From: Streptosporangiaceae bacterium
GTDB taxonomy: Bacteria > Actinomycetota > Actinomycetes > Streptosporangiales > Streptosporangiaceae
Assembly (NCBI GenBank): GCA_030040155.1
Contig: JASHUG010000046.1
Coordinates: 1-51,362, forward strand
Length of the DNA: 51,362 bases
Direction of reading: 5' to 3'
Shown here: in pieces, positions 31,817 through 39,391 of the stretch
Layout: every line of letters starts with the position of its first letter
How positions within the stretch are numbered: position 1 is the stretch's first letter
The notes under the pieces: model-generated
What the model was told of the DNA's origin: nothing
Seen by the model: only the letters and a program-made list of their open reading frames with translations
Databases searched by the model: none
Program-made: the position numbers and the translations under genes

Positions 31817-32596
31817 TCAGGTCATATCGAAGCCGCTGTGGCGGGCGGCGTCCTGGTTATGGGCGTCAAGGATGATCTGCACGACCTCGGACGGGTCGTC
31901 GACGATCCTGAGCAGCTCGGGGTCGCCGGGCGAGATCTTGCCCTCGGCCAGCAGCGTCCCGGTGATCCACTCCTGCAGCCCGCGCCAGTACTCGCTGCCA
32001 ACGAGGACGATCGGGAACTTCGTGATCTTGCCGGTCTGCACGAGCGTGATGGCCTCGAACAGCTCGTCCAGGGTGCCGAAACCACCGGGCAGCACGACGA
32101 ACGCCTGCGAGTACTTGACGAATACCGTCTTGCGCACGAAGAAGTAGCGGAACTCCAGCCCGATCTCGACGTACTCGTTGAGGCCCTGCTCAAGCGGCAG
32201 CTCGATGCCGAGCCCGACCGATACGCCGCCCTCGCTCACAGCACCCTTGTTCGCGGCCTCCATGACCCCGGGCCCCCCGCCCGTGATCACCGCGTAGCCG
32301 GCCCTCGCTAGCCCCGCGCCGATCACTTCGGCGGACTCATACTCCACGCTGCCCGCCCGCGACCGAGCCGAGCCAAACACCGACACGGCCTGGCCAAGCT
32401 CGGCCAGCAACCCGAAGCCCTCGACGAACTCAGCCTGGATGCGCAGCACCCGCCACGGATCGGTATGCACCCAGTCGCTGGGCCCGCGCCAGTCGAGGAG
32501 GCGCTGATCGGTCGTGGTCTTCGGAATGTGCTTGCCGCGCAGCGTGGCTGGGCCCATCCGGCGCAGCCGCCGCCGAGGCTCGGAGTTGACGCTCAT
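31817..32596 (-). CDS. LOG family protein (TIGR00730, Rossmann fold)
   Basis: 259 residues. The signature motifs GGGPGVMEA (106-114) and PGGFGTLDE (170-178) identify a LOG-type phosphoribohydrolase, which releases a free base from nucleoside 5'-monophosphates; M. tuberculosis Rv1205 makes free cytokinins this way. A basic N-terminal stretch of about 40 residues precedes the fold, as in the larger actinobacterial paralogues. It is 78 bases upstream of the small membrane protein gene and 88 bases after dapD on the same strand, matching the order in M. tuberculosis. Confidence 0.93.
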   Translation of the reverse strand: MSVNSEPRRRLRRMGPATLRGKHIPKTTTDQRLLDWRGPSDWVHTDPWRVLRIQAEFVEGFGLLAELGQAVSVFGSARSRAGSVEYESAEVIGAGLARAGYAVITGGGPGVMEAANKGAVSEGGVSVGLGIELPLEQGLNEYVEIGLEFRYFFVRKTVFVKYSQAFVVLPGGFGTLDELFEAITLVQTGKITKFPIVLVGSEYWRGLQEWITGTLLAEGKISPGDPELLRIVDDPSEVVQIILDAHNQDAARHSGFDMT

Positions 32597-32684
32597 GCCC
32601 GCTAAGGTAGCTGGCGCCTCACAGTGACCAGGCCCGCACTCGCCGGCGGTTCCGCGGCTGCTGGCACCCGGCCTCGTTCCCTTA

Positions 32685-33563
32685 TCAGGCGCTGACCCCG
32701 TGATCCCGCAGAATCTCGTTGAGCGCCGCCTTGTCGTGGGCGCTGCCCTCGGGCAGGCGCTTGAGCACGAGCACGCACGGCAGGCCGAACTCGCCGCCGT
32801 CGAATTTCCTGCTGCGCGTGCCGCCGACGCAGACTGACCAGGCGGGCACCTCGCCGCGCGCCAGTTCCTCGCCGGTCTGCACGTCGATCACGTGGGTGGT
32901 CTTGGTCAGGATCGTGCCGGCGCCGAGCACGGCCCCGGCCCGCACCCTGGCTCCCTCCACGACCATGCAGCGCGAGCTGATGAACGCATCATTCTCGATG
33001 ACCACGGGAACGGCGTTAGGCGGCTCGAGCACGCCGCCGATGCCCACGCCGCCGGCCAGGTGGACGTTCTTGCCGACCTGCGCGCACGAGCCGACCGTCG
33101 CCCACGTGTCGACCATCGTGCCGGAGTCGACGTACGCGCCGATGTTGACGAACGACGGCATCAGCACCGCGCCCGGCGCCACGTACGCACCCCAGCGGAC
33201 GATCGAGCCCGGCACTGCCCTGACCCCCTCCAGCCGCGTGGTGAGCGGCACGCGGTCGTCATAACGGAAGTCGCCGACCTGGGATTCGACCATCGGCAGG
33301 AGCCGGAACGCGAGCAGGATCGCGCGCTTGGCGCGCTCGTCGACTACGACCTCGCCGGAGTCGCTGGCCACCCACGCAGTGCGCGCCTGGCCCGAATCGA
33401 TCATGTCGACGGCGGCCACCACCTGCTCGGATGCGACCGTATCGCTGGGACTGAGGTCAGCGAGCCGATCCCATAGCTCGTCGATGATCGATGGCAACGG
33501 CGAAGCGGACGCCGAGTGAGTCGTGTCACCGGCCGAAGCCGACGCGTCAGGCAAAGCGTTCAT
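32685..33563 (-). CDS. dapD: Tetrahydrodipicolinate N-succinyltransferase (E. coli type)
   Basis: 292 residues. It succinylates tetrahydrodipicolinate in lysine and diaminopimelate synthesis. The left-handed beta-helix is clear: APGAVLMPSFVNIGAYVDSG, then TMVDTWATVGSCAQVGKNVH and LAGGVGIGGVLEP are nearly as in E. coli DapD. This is not the form usual in actinobacteria (Rv1201c-like, about 317 residues with a different N-terminal domain). The start is ATG 33563. It is divergent from the next gene with only 44 bases between starts. dapC lies 1.4 kb away on the other strand. Confidence 0.93.
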   Translation of the reverse strand: MNALPDASASAGDTTHSASASPLPSIIDELWDRLADLSPSDTVASEQVVAAVDMIDSGQARTAWVASDSGEVVVDERAKRAILLAFRLLPMVESQVGDFRYDDRVPLTTRLEGVRAVPGSIVRWGAYVAPGAVLMPSFVNIGAYVDSGTMVDTWATVGSCAQVGKNVHLAGGVGIGGVLEPPNAVPVVIENDAFISSRCMVVEGARVRAGAVLGAGTILTKTTHVIDVQTGEELARGEVPAWSVCVGGTRSRKFDGGEFGLPCVLVLKRLPEGSAHDKAALNEILRDHGVSA

Positions 33564-33607
33564 GTGGACGGAGCCTAGCGTCGCGCCGACAGGGTAGCTT
33601 CGTACCC

Positions 33608-34498
33608 GTGCCGAACACGCCGCAGCCGGTCCGCTCGCCGCGGCTGGCTCGCGCGGCGGCCGTGCTCGTAGTCCTGCTCATCGTGGCGGGCGTGTATTTC
33701 GTCGTGAAGACCAAGCACATTCCGCTGATCCCGCAGCCGACCGCGTGCACAGCGGTAGCCGACAAGCAGGAAGTGCCGCTGACCGTCAGTCAGGCTGGCA
33801 TCGCGGCGACCATCGCCGGCGTGGCGGCCCGGCATGATCTGCCCGCCAGGGCGGTGACGATCGCGTACGCGGCCGCGCTGCAGGAGTCCAAGCTGGCGAA
33901 CCTGGACTACGGTGATCGTGACTCGCTCGGCGTCTTCCAGCAGCGGCCCTCTGAGGGCTGGGGCAGCCCGCAGGAGATCATGAACCCGATCTACGCCACC
34001 GGCCGGTTTTTCGCGGCGCTGGTGGCCGTCCCTGGCTACCTTCGGATGCCGGTCTACGAGGCGGCCCAGGCGGTTCAGCGCAGCGCCGACGGATACGCCT
34101 ATGACCAATACGCAACCGTGGGCGCCCAGCTAGCCAGCGCGTTCTACGGCGTCCAGCCGCACGCGCTCTCCTGCTATTACGCCAGCCCGACCGGCAAACC
34201 ACGGCTGGCCGCCGCCCGGAGCGCCCTGACCAGCACATTCGGCGGATTTCGAACCGAGCAGACCGCTGACCCGGCCATCGCGATCGGGGTACGGCGCCCC
34301 AGCCTAGGCTGGGCGGTGGCGGCCTGGCTCATCTCCCACGCCAGCAGCTATGGCATTACCAATGTCCGGTACATGGGTTATGAGTGGTTCGCCACCAAGG
34401 ATTCGGGCAACTGGGTCCGCCAGCGAGCCAGGACTCCGCACTCGTCCGCGTCAGCGGCGCAGGCACCGGCCCTGGCTACTACCGTGGTGTTTGACTGA
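33608..34498 (+). CDS. Membrane-anchored lysozyme-fold-like protein
   Basis: 296 residues. One N-terminal membrane helix (about 15-33) anchors an extracytoplasmic domain. The segment LPARAVTIAYAAALQESKLA (78-97), with QES like the catalytic Glu of transglycosylases, and DSLGVFQQRPSEGWGSPQEI (105-124) resemble a conserved Streptomyces family sometimes mislabelled as a heavy metal transporter. A lytic transglycosylase-like fold is my inference; activity is unproven. GTG 33608 is chosen because the protein then begins with a positive N-terminus and helix, though the ribosome binding site is weak. It is tightly divergent from dapD. Confidence 0.75.
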   Translation: MPNTPQPVRSPRLARAAAVLVVLLIVAGVYFVVKTKHIPLIPQPTACTAVADKQEVPLTVSQAGIAATIAGVAARHDLPARAVTIAYAAALQESKLANLDYGDRDSLGVFQQRPSEGWGSPQEIMNPIYATGRFFAALVAVPGYLRMPVYEAAQAVQRSADGYAYDQYATVGAQLASAFYGVQPHALSCYYASPTGKPRLAAARSALTSTFGGFRTEQTADPAIAIGVRRPSLGWAVAAWLISHASSYGITNVRYMGYEWFATKDSGNWVRQRARTPHSSASAAQAPALATTVVFD

Positions 34499-34592
34499 TA
34501 GCCTGCCAACCCCAGGGGACCGGGCTGTTGCACCGCGATCCGCAGGGAAGCCGATACTGGTGCTAAGCCGCAACACTTGGGTCAGTCGAACC

Positions 34593-34625
34593 GCTGAGTG
34601 CAGCAGGACTGCTGAGTGCAGCAGG
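34593..34625. repeat. 15-bp direct repeat before the ferredoxin gene
   Basis: GCTGAGTGCAGCAGG occurs at 34593-34607 and 34611-34625 (18-bp period). Each copy can fold CTGC/GCAG hairpins. The second copy ends 30 bases before the ferredoxin start, so the array lies in its promoter or leader. Confidence 0.8.
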
Positions 34626-34654
34626 GGCGCGGAAGCGAAGAGGAGAGCTCAGAA

Positions 34655-34978
34655 GTGACGTACATCATCACTCAGCCTTGCGTCGATGTACTCGACAAGA
34701 GCTGCATAGAAGAGTGTCCGGTCGACTGCATCTACGAGGGCGAGCGGATGCTCTATATCCACCCGGATGAGTGCGTGGACTGCGGCGCCTGCGAGCCCGT
34801 CTGCCCGGTTGAGGCGATCTTCTACGAGGACGACGTGCCGGATCAGTGGAAGGACTACTACAAGGCGAACGTAGAGTTCTTCAACGATCTTGGCTCGCCC
34901 GGCGGCGCATCCAAGACTGGGAAGATCAACGCCGATCACCCGCTAATCGCCGCGCTGCCGCCGCAGGCGGCCGAGTAA
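34655..34978 (+). CDS. fdxC: 7Fe ferredoxin (FdxC/FdxA type)
   Basis: 107 residues. Cys9, Cys17 and Cys50 should bind a [3Fe-4S] cluster and Cys21, Cys40, Cys43 and Cys46 a [4Fe-4S] cluster ([21 protein letters not shown]). It is an acidic electron carrier in the cytoplasm, partner unknown. GTG 34655 has AGGAGAG nine bases before it; the ATG-less upstream frame is not conserved. The dapC gene begins 17 bases after its stop, as in M. tuberculosis (Rv1177/Rv1178), suggesting one transcript. Confidence 0.96.
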   Translation: MTYIITQPCVDVLDKSCIEECPVDCIYEGERMLYIHPDECVDCGACEPVCPVEAIFYEDDVPDQWKDYYKANVEFFNDLGSPGGASKTGKINADHPLIAALPPQAAE

Positions 34979-34994
34979 CGGCATCCTGGCCACG

Positions 34995-36140
34995 GTGAGC
35001 ACGCAGCCAGCCACAGCGCACAGCACGGAACCGGGCACAGTGACGCTGGCTAGCCGGCTGCCGGCCTTCCCCTGGGACGCCCTGGCCGCGGACGCGCGCG
35101 TGGCGCGCGCCCATCCGGGCGGGATCGTCGACCTGTCAGTCGGCACGCCGGTCGATCCGGTCCCGCAGGTCGTCACGGAGGCGCTGGCGCGAGCGGCCAA
35201 TTCGCCCGGGTACCCGGCCACCGCCGGGACTGCGGCCGTCAGGGAGGCGGCAGCGGGCTGGCTCGCCCGCCAGCACGGAGTCACGGTGCCGCCGGACGCG
35301 ATCTTGCCGGTGATCGGTACCAAGGAGTTCATCGCCTGGCTGCCGACGGTGCTCGGCTGCGGGCCGTCCGACGTTGTCGTCTTCCCCGAGCTGGCCTACC
35401 CGACCTACGAGGTCGGCGCCCGGCTAGCCGGCGCCCGGCCGGTGGCCGCCGACGGGCTGGTCTCGCTCGGCCCTGAGCGTGTCCGGCTGGCCTGGCTCAA
35501 CTCGCCGTCCAACCCGACAGGAAAGGTCCTGCCCGCCGAGCACATGCGCAAGGTCGTCGGCTGGGCACGAGAGCGCGGCACGGTGGTCGCCTCAGATGAG
35601 TGCTACCTGGACCTCGGCTGGGAGGCGGAACCCGTCTCGGTGCTGCACCCGGATGCCTGCGATGGGTCCCATGCCGGGTTGCTGGCCGTCCACTCGCTGT
35701 CGAAGCGGTCGAACCTGGCCGGTTACCGCGCCGGGTTCGTGACTGGGGACCAGGCCCTCCTGACCGAGCTACTGGAGATCAGGAAGCACGCCGGGATGAT
35801 GGTCCCCGCGCCGATACAGGCCGCCATGGCCGCAGCGCTGGCCGATGACAGCCACGCCGAGCAGCAGCGGGAGAGGTACGCGGCGCGGCGGGCCCGGCTC
35901 CGTCCGGCTCTTGAGGCGGCGGGCTGGGCCGTAGAGCTCTCCGAGGCCGGCCTCTACCTGTGGGCCTCGCATCAGGGACTGGACTGCTGGGCCTCGGTCT
36001 CCAAGCTGGCTGAGCTGGGCATCCTCGTCGCGCCCGGCGAGATATACGGGCCGGCCGGTGTCCGCCACATCCGGGTCGCCCTCACCGCCACCGACGACCG
36101 GATCGACGCGGCCATCGCGCGCCTGACCAGCCTGAGCTGA
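34995..36140 (+). CDS. dapC: N-succinyldiaminopimelate aminotransferase
   Basis: 381 residues, fold-type I PLP aminotransferase. It moves an amino group from glutamate to N-succinyl-2-amino-6-ketopimelate, the step after DapD. PLP-binding features: Asn173 (NSPSNPTG), Asp201 and Tyr204 (SDECYLDLGW) and Schiff-base Lys237 (SLSKRSNLAGYR). Gene order after the ferredoxin supports the assignment rather than another aminotransferase. The GTG at 34995 is the first start after the ferredoxin stop. It converges closely with the DUF2087 gene (18 bases between stops), with no obvious hairpin. Confidence 0.93.
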   Translation: MSTQPATAHSTEPGTVTLASRLPAFPWDALAADARVARAHPGGIVDLSVGTPVDPVPQVVTEALARAANSPGYPATAGTAAVREAAAGWLARQHGVTVPPDAILPVIGTKEFIAWLPTVLGCGPSDVVVFPELAYPTYEVGARLAGARPVAADGLVSLGPERVRLAWLNSPSNPTGKVLPAEHMRKVVGWARERGTVVASDECYLDLGWEAEPVSVLHPDACDGSHAGLLAVHSLSKRSNLAGYRAGFVTGDQALLTELLEIRKHAGMMVPAPIQAAMAAALADDSHAEQQRERYAARRARLRPALEAAGWAVELSEAGLYLWASHQGLDCWASVSKLAELGILVAPGEIYGPAGVRHIRVALTATDDRIDAAIARLTSLS

Positions 36141-36158
36141 GTCGTCGCCCGGCCGCGA

Positions 36159-36479
36159 TCAGATCGGGGTCTGTCGGGTCCCGGTGCTTCCGCCGATTCG
36201 CCAGTACTCGCCGTGGGCGCGATCAAGGAACTCCTCGTCCACCAGGTAGCGACGCAGCGCGGCGTGGTCGTCATGAAGCTTGCGCAGGAAGTCGTCCACC
36301 ACTGGCTCGGGATACCGCACGCCCGGCTCGAACGCCTGGGCAACCACATCGAGCAGCTCACGGCGCCGCGACATCTTCGCGGGGAGCGACTCGATCCTGG
36401 CGTCACGCAGGAACACCTTCAGCTTCGGATCGGCCGCCAGCGCATCGATGACGGCATCCGGCTGAATATCAGGCACCAC
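36159..36479 (-). CDS. DUF2087 domain protein
   Basis: 106 residues. The core LPAKMSRRRELLDVVAQAFE, then GVRYPEPVVDDFLRKLHDDH and ALRRYLVDEEFLDR..GEYWR, is a DUF2087 domain, usually found alone or attached to ArsR/MarR-type DNA-binding domains. No such domain is attached here. A regulatory or nucleic-acid role is suspected for the family but not known. Start GTG 36479. Two tandem hairpins lie directly upstream. Confidence 0.85.
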   Translation of the reverse strand: MVPDIQPDAVIDALAADPKLKVFLRDARIESLPAKMSRRRELLDVVAQAFEPGVRYPEPVVDDFLRKLHDDHAALRRYLVDEEFLDRAHGEYWRIGGSTGTRQTPI

Positions 36480-36491
36480 GCGATTATTGCC

Positions 36492-36533
36492 GGTCGGGGC
36501 TCCTGCCGACCCGGTCGGGGCTCCTGCCGACCC
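36492..36533. repeat. Tandem pair of 21-bp hairpin units
   Basis: Two identical 21-bp units each hold GGTCGG, an eight-base loop and CCGACC, a perfect 6-bp stem. They lie between the end of the 401-residue membrane protein gene and the DUF2087 start. They could be a doubled terminator for the upstream sigma-factor operon region or a control element for DUF2087. Confidence 0.75.
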
Positions 36534-36566
36534 GGCCGGGGGCGGCCGCCTGGAGGCCCGCGCCGA

Positions 36567-37772
36567 CTACCAGGTCTCGTAGAGGCCCGCCGGTGCAACC
36601 GCGGGGGTCAGCGGCACCAGGCGGCCGCGACGGAGCCAGCCGTTGTGCATCCCGGTCGGGTTTCCGTAGATCACGATGAAATACCGGCCCGACGGGTCCG
36701 AGCTCACTCGATCTCCGAAACCGACCGGTTCCGAGCCCTTTCTGTACCCGGCGATGCCGGACGCGGGTACGGCTGCCCGGAACAAGACGCGGATGACCTT
36801 GCCTGTTCTAACCGAGATCTGCTCGATCGAGACCTCGCCATTGGCCGCCCTTGGCTGAGCACTCGCCCAGCCCACGGTCAGCAGCGAGCCATCCGGGCTG
36901 AGCCGGGCGTAGGAGATCAGTTGGGAAGCAGGTACGTGCACGAGAACGCGGGCGCGACCGAGCGACCCTCCCCGGTTCGCCTGGGTGACCTGGGCAAGCA
37001 CCCACGTCTGCGGATGACCGGTGAAGATCAGGAACCTGAGCTCGCGGCCGGTCGGGGACAGCGAGAGGTCCTGGGCCGAAATCCCTGGCGTTGTCGGCCG
37101 CCAGCTGGCGCGCGCACCCGTCCTGGTATTGACCACCAGCACTGTGCCGCTGTCAAAAAGGAGGCTATGGAAGCTCCACATAGCTATCGCAGAACCATCG
37201 GCCGCAGCCGCCAGTCCTTCCACCGCTCGACCCGGCAGCACCGCGCCGGCCACAAGGGAGTAACTGTCGACTGTTCCGGCGCCGGTGATCCGGAAGCGGT
37301 AGATCCGAGAGCCAATGACGGTCGGGTGCCTTCCCGATCCCCCGCTCTGCAGGCAGGCCATGAAGAACGTCTCGCCATCGGCTGCGGCAATGTCACCCGA
37401 GATGGCCGCCCCGGCCCACGGGCAGCTCACCGTTGCCGTAACCGCTCCGGTCGCGGTGTCTCGCACGACGGCTCGCCGGCTGACGGAAACAAATCCGTTC
37501 GCGGCGGGTGGCCCCTGCTGGACGTAGAACTGTGGCACTCCGGCAGCCGAGAGCCTCGGTGTCGAGGGGCGGCCAGATACCAGTCCCGATGCCCCAGCTG
37601 CTGCTATCGAGACGGCGGCGCAGGCGACGGCCGCGCTCGCCGCGGCGATGGTGGTACGCAGAGTGCGGCGCCGACGCGCGAGCCGACGGACCGCCGCGAC
37701 GCTCACAGTGCTTGGTGGTTCTCCCGCCGCGATTTCCAGCAGTTCGCGCAGCCGGGTATCGGTCCCGCTCAT
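36567..37772 (-). CDS. Membrane-anchored beta-propeller-like protein coupled to an ECF sigma factor
   Basis: 401 residues. A cytoplasmic N-terminus of about 38 residues (with Arg-rich VRRLARRRRTLR) leads into a membrane helix (about 39-63) and a large external domain with repeated beta-strand motifs such as LSPTGRELRFLIF and LSPDGSLLTVGW, resembling TolB/WD40-type propeller blades. No enzyme motif is visible. The ATG overlaps the stop of the sigma factor gene by ATGA. In actinobacteria such pairs often work as sigma factor and membrane-bound partner, so a sensor or anti-sigma role is likely. There is no zinc anti-sigma motif. Confidence 0.75.
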   Translation of the reverse strand: MSGTDTRLRELLEIAAGEPPSTVSVAAVRRLARRRRTLRTTIAAASAAVACAAVSIAAAGASGLVSGRPSTPRLSAAGVPQFYVQQGPPAANGFVSVSRRAVVRDTATGAVTATVSCPWAGAAISGDIAAADGETFFMACLQSGGSGRHPTVIGSRIYRFRITGAGTVDSYSLVAGAVLPGRAVEGLAAAADGSAIAMWSFHSLLFDSGTVLVVNTRTGARASWRPTTPGISAQDLSLSPTGRELRFLIFTGHPQTWVLAQVTQANRGGSLGRARVLVHVPASQLISYARLSPDGSLLTVGWASAQPRAANGEVSIEQISVRTGKVIRVLFRAAVPASGIAGYRKGSEPVGFGDRVSSDPSGRYFIVIYGNPTGMHNGWLRRGRLVPLTPAVAPAGLYETW

Positions 37773-38287
37773 AGCGACTCCTTATCCATCAGGCCCGCAA
37801 GCAGCGGGTCCTGGCGCAGCTTGGCCAGTGCGTGGGCTGCTGTGCTCTTGACCGTGCCGACGGCAATATTGAGCGCCTGACCAACGTCGGCCTCCGACAT
37901 GTCGTCGAAGACGCGCATGACCAGCACCGCACGCTGACGCTGGGTCAGCGTTGCCAGCGCCTCCCGGACCGCGACGCGGACGGCGGTCTCGGTGGCGAGG
38001 TCGCCGGGCGCAGCGTCGTCAGGCACATCCGCGCACGCCTGCTCGCCCCGCCACTTCCGCCGGGTCCAGGTCAGCCACGTGTTGACCATGACCTTGCGCA
38101 CGTAGATCTCGGGGCTGTCGCGCTGCCTGATGCGCTCCCAGCGTGGCCACGACCGGACCAGCGCGGTCTGCACAAGGTCTTGGGCCAGCGCCCAGTCACC
38201 GGTCAGCAGCCACGCCGTCCGTTGCAGCGCTCGCTCGCGGGACGCGACGAACTCGGCGAATCCCTCCGCCTCAGCGTCTTTAATCAC
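37769..38287 (-). CDS. SigE-family (TIGR02983) ECF sigma factor
   Basis: 172 residues. Region 2 (about 8-75; FVASRERALQRTAWLLTGDW, RKVMVNTWLTWTRRKW) and region 4 (about 105-160; LTQRQRAVLVMRVFDDMSEA, VGTVKSTAAHALAKLR) are both present. It belongs to the actinobacterial TIGR02983 group, not to the stress factor at 22488. GTG 38287 has GGAGG about five bases upstream; 38314 is the alternative. It is co-translated with the 401-residue membrane protein. Target promoters are unknown. Confidence 0.92.
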   Translation of the reverse strand: MIKDAEAEGFAEFVASRERALQRTAWLLTGDWALAQDLVQTALVRSWPRWERIRQRDSPEIYVRKVMVNTWLTWTRRKWRGEQACADVPDDAAPGDLATETAVRVAVREALATLTQRQRAVLVMRVFDDMSEADVGQALNIAVGTVKSTAAHALAKLRQDPLLAGLMDKESL

Positions 38288-38435
38288 GCGGCCTCCGATC
38301 GCTCCGGCCCTCAATGACGTGGACTACCTGAGCGTGGGCGAAGGTTCATCCCGCTCGCCGACGGCGTCGGTGCGACCCGATACCGACGGGAAAACACGGT
38401 GCAACCGCCCGCTTCGCCCTATAACGTAACGGGCC

Positions 38436-39185
38436 GTGCCCGACATCACGATCCACCGCCTCGACCAGCGGCCCGACCTGATCGACAGGGTCTACGAGGT
38501 GGACTCCACCTGGCCGGAATTCATGGGCCGCGACCCGGTCGCCAACGCGCTGTACTGGCAGGTGGCACCGACATTCCCGCAGCTGTGCGCGGTGGCAACC
38601 GACGACAGCGACGCGGTGGTGGCCACGGGCCGGGCGCTCGCGTTCGCGCTTGGCGTGCCACGCCGGGGCGCTCTGCCGGATGGCGGCCTCGACCGGGTCA
38701 CTATCTGGGCTTTCAACGACAAGCTCAAGGGCCAGGCACCGGACATCGCCTCCGCGGTGGAGATCGCGATCGGCCGGTCACATCAGGGCTCCGGGCTGTC
38801 ACACCGCATGCTCGGAGCGCTGCGCGACGCGGTGCGCGCGGCCGGCCTGAACAAACTCGTCGCTCCGGTGCGGCCGAACGCCAAGCACCAGTACCCGCAC
38901 CTGCCGATGGCGGAATACATCACGATGACACGCCACGACGGTCTGCCCGTCGACCCGTGGCTGCGCGTGCATGTCCGGGCCGGCGGCCGCATTTTGCGCC
39001 CGGCGCCCGCCTCGATGGTGATGGTCGGTTCGCTCGCGCAATGGCGCGAATGGACCGGACTGCCGTTCGACCGGACGGGCGACGTCGTTGTGCCCGAGGC
39101 GCTGGTGCCGGTCCACTGCGACGTCGAGCACGACCATGCCGTCTACGTCGAGCCCAACGTCTGGGTGGAGCACGACCTGAGCTGA
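38436..39185 (+). CDS. GNAT-fold acetyltransferase-like protein
   Basis: 249 residues. The central segment VEIAIGRSHQGSGLSHRMLG carries the R/Q-x-x-G-x-G/A acetyl-CoA pyrophosphate loop of GNAT proteins; the N-terminus has a typical GNAT beta-alpha start. The C-terminal third (MAEYITMTRHDGLPVDPWLR, MVMVGSLAQWREWTGLPF) is a substrate-side extension that I do not recognise. Its acceptor is unknown. The GTG 38436 has no clear ribosome binding site. It is divergent from the sigma factor gene (148-base spacer) and 206 bases ahead of the sigma-like fusion gene. Confidence 0.8.
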   Translation: MPDITIHRLDQRPDLIDRVYEVDSTWPEFMGRDPVANALYWQVAPTFPQLCAVATDDSDAVVATGRALAFALGVPRRGALPDGGLDRVTIWAFNDKLKGQAPDIASAVEIAIGRSHQGSGLSHRMLGALRDAVRAAGLNKLVAPVRPNAKHQYPHLPMAEYITMTRHDGLPVDPWLRVHVRAGGRILRPAPASMVMVGSLAQWREWTGLPFDRTGDVVVPEALVPVHCDVEHDHAVYVEPNVWVEHDLS

Positions 39186-39391
39186 CGTGCGGCCGGCCGA
39201 CCTCATCCACGGCGTCTCAGCAAATCCCGCAGGCGCCCGGGCCTGAAACCGATAGCCTGAGCTCGCTATATCCAGCAGATTCATCGGGTAAGTAACGATC
39301 TGGGCGTGCCGCATCGCTTTCGCCGATGGTGTGCAGTTCCAGGGCAAGACCTGGCAAGCTTCTGCCTCGGGCAGAGCGGTGGGAGATGCGG

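Noticed and set aside
33608-34498. Heavy metal transporter annotation for the membrane-anchored protein
   Set aside because: Only one membrane helix and no metal-binding motif are present; the external part looks more like a lysozyme-fold domain.
36213-37880. 555-codon plus-strand open frame
   Set aside because: It runs antisense across DUF2087 and the sigma-associated membrane protein; its product is Arg/Pro-rich low-complexity and the opposing genes have real domains and coupling.
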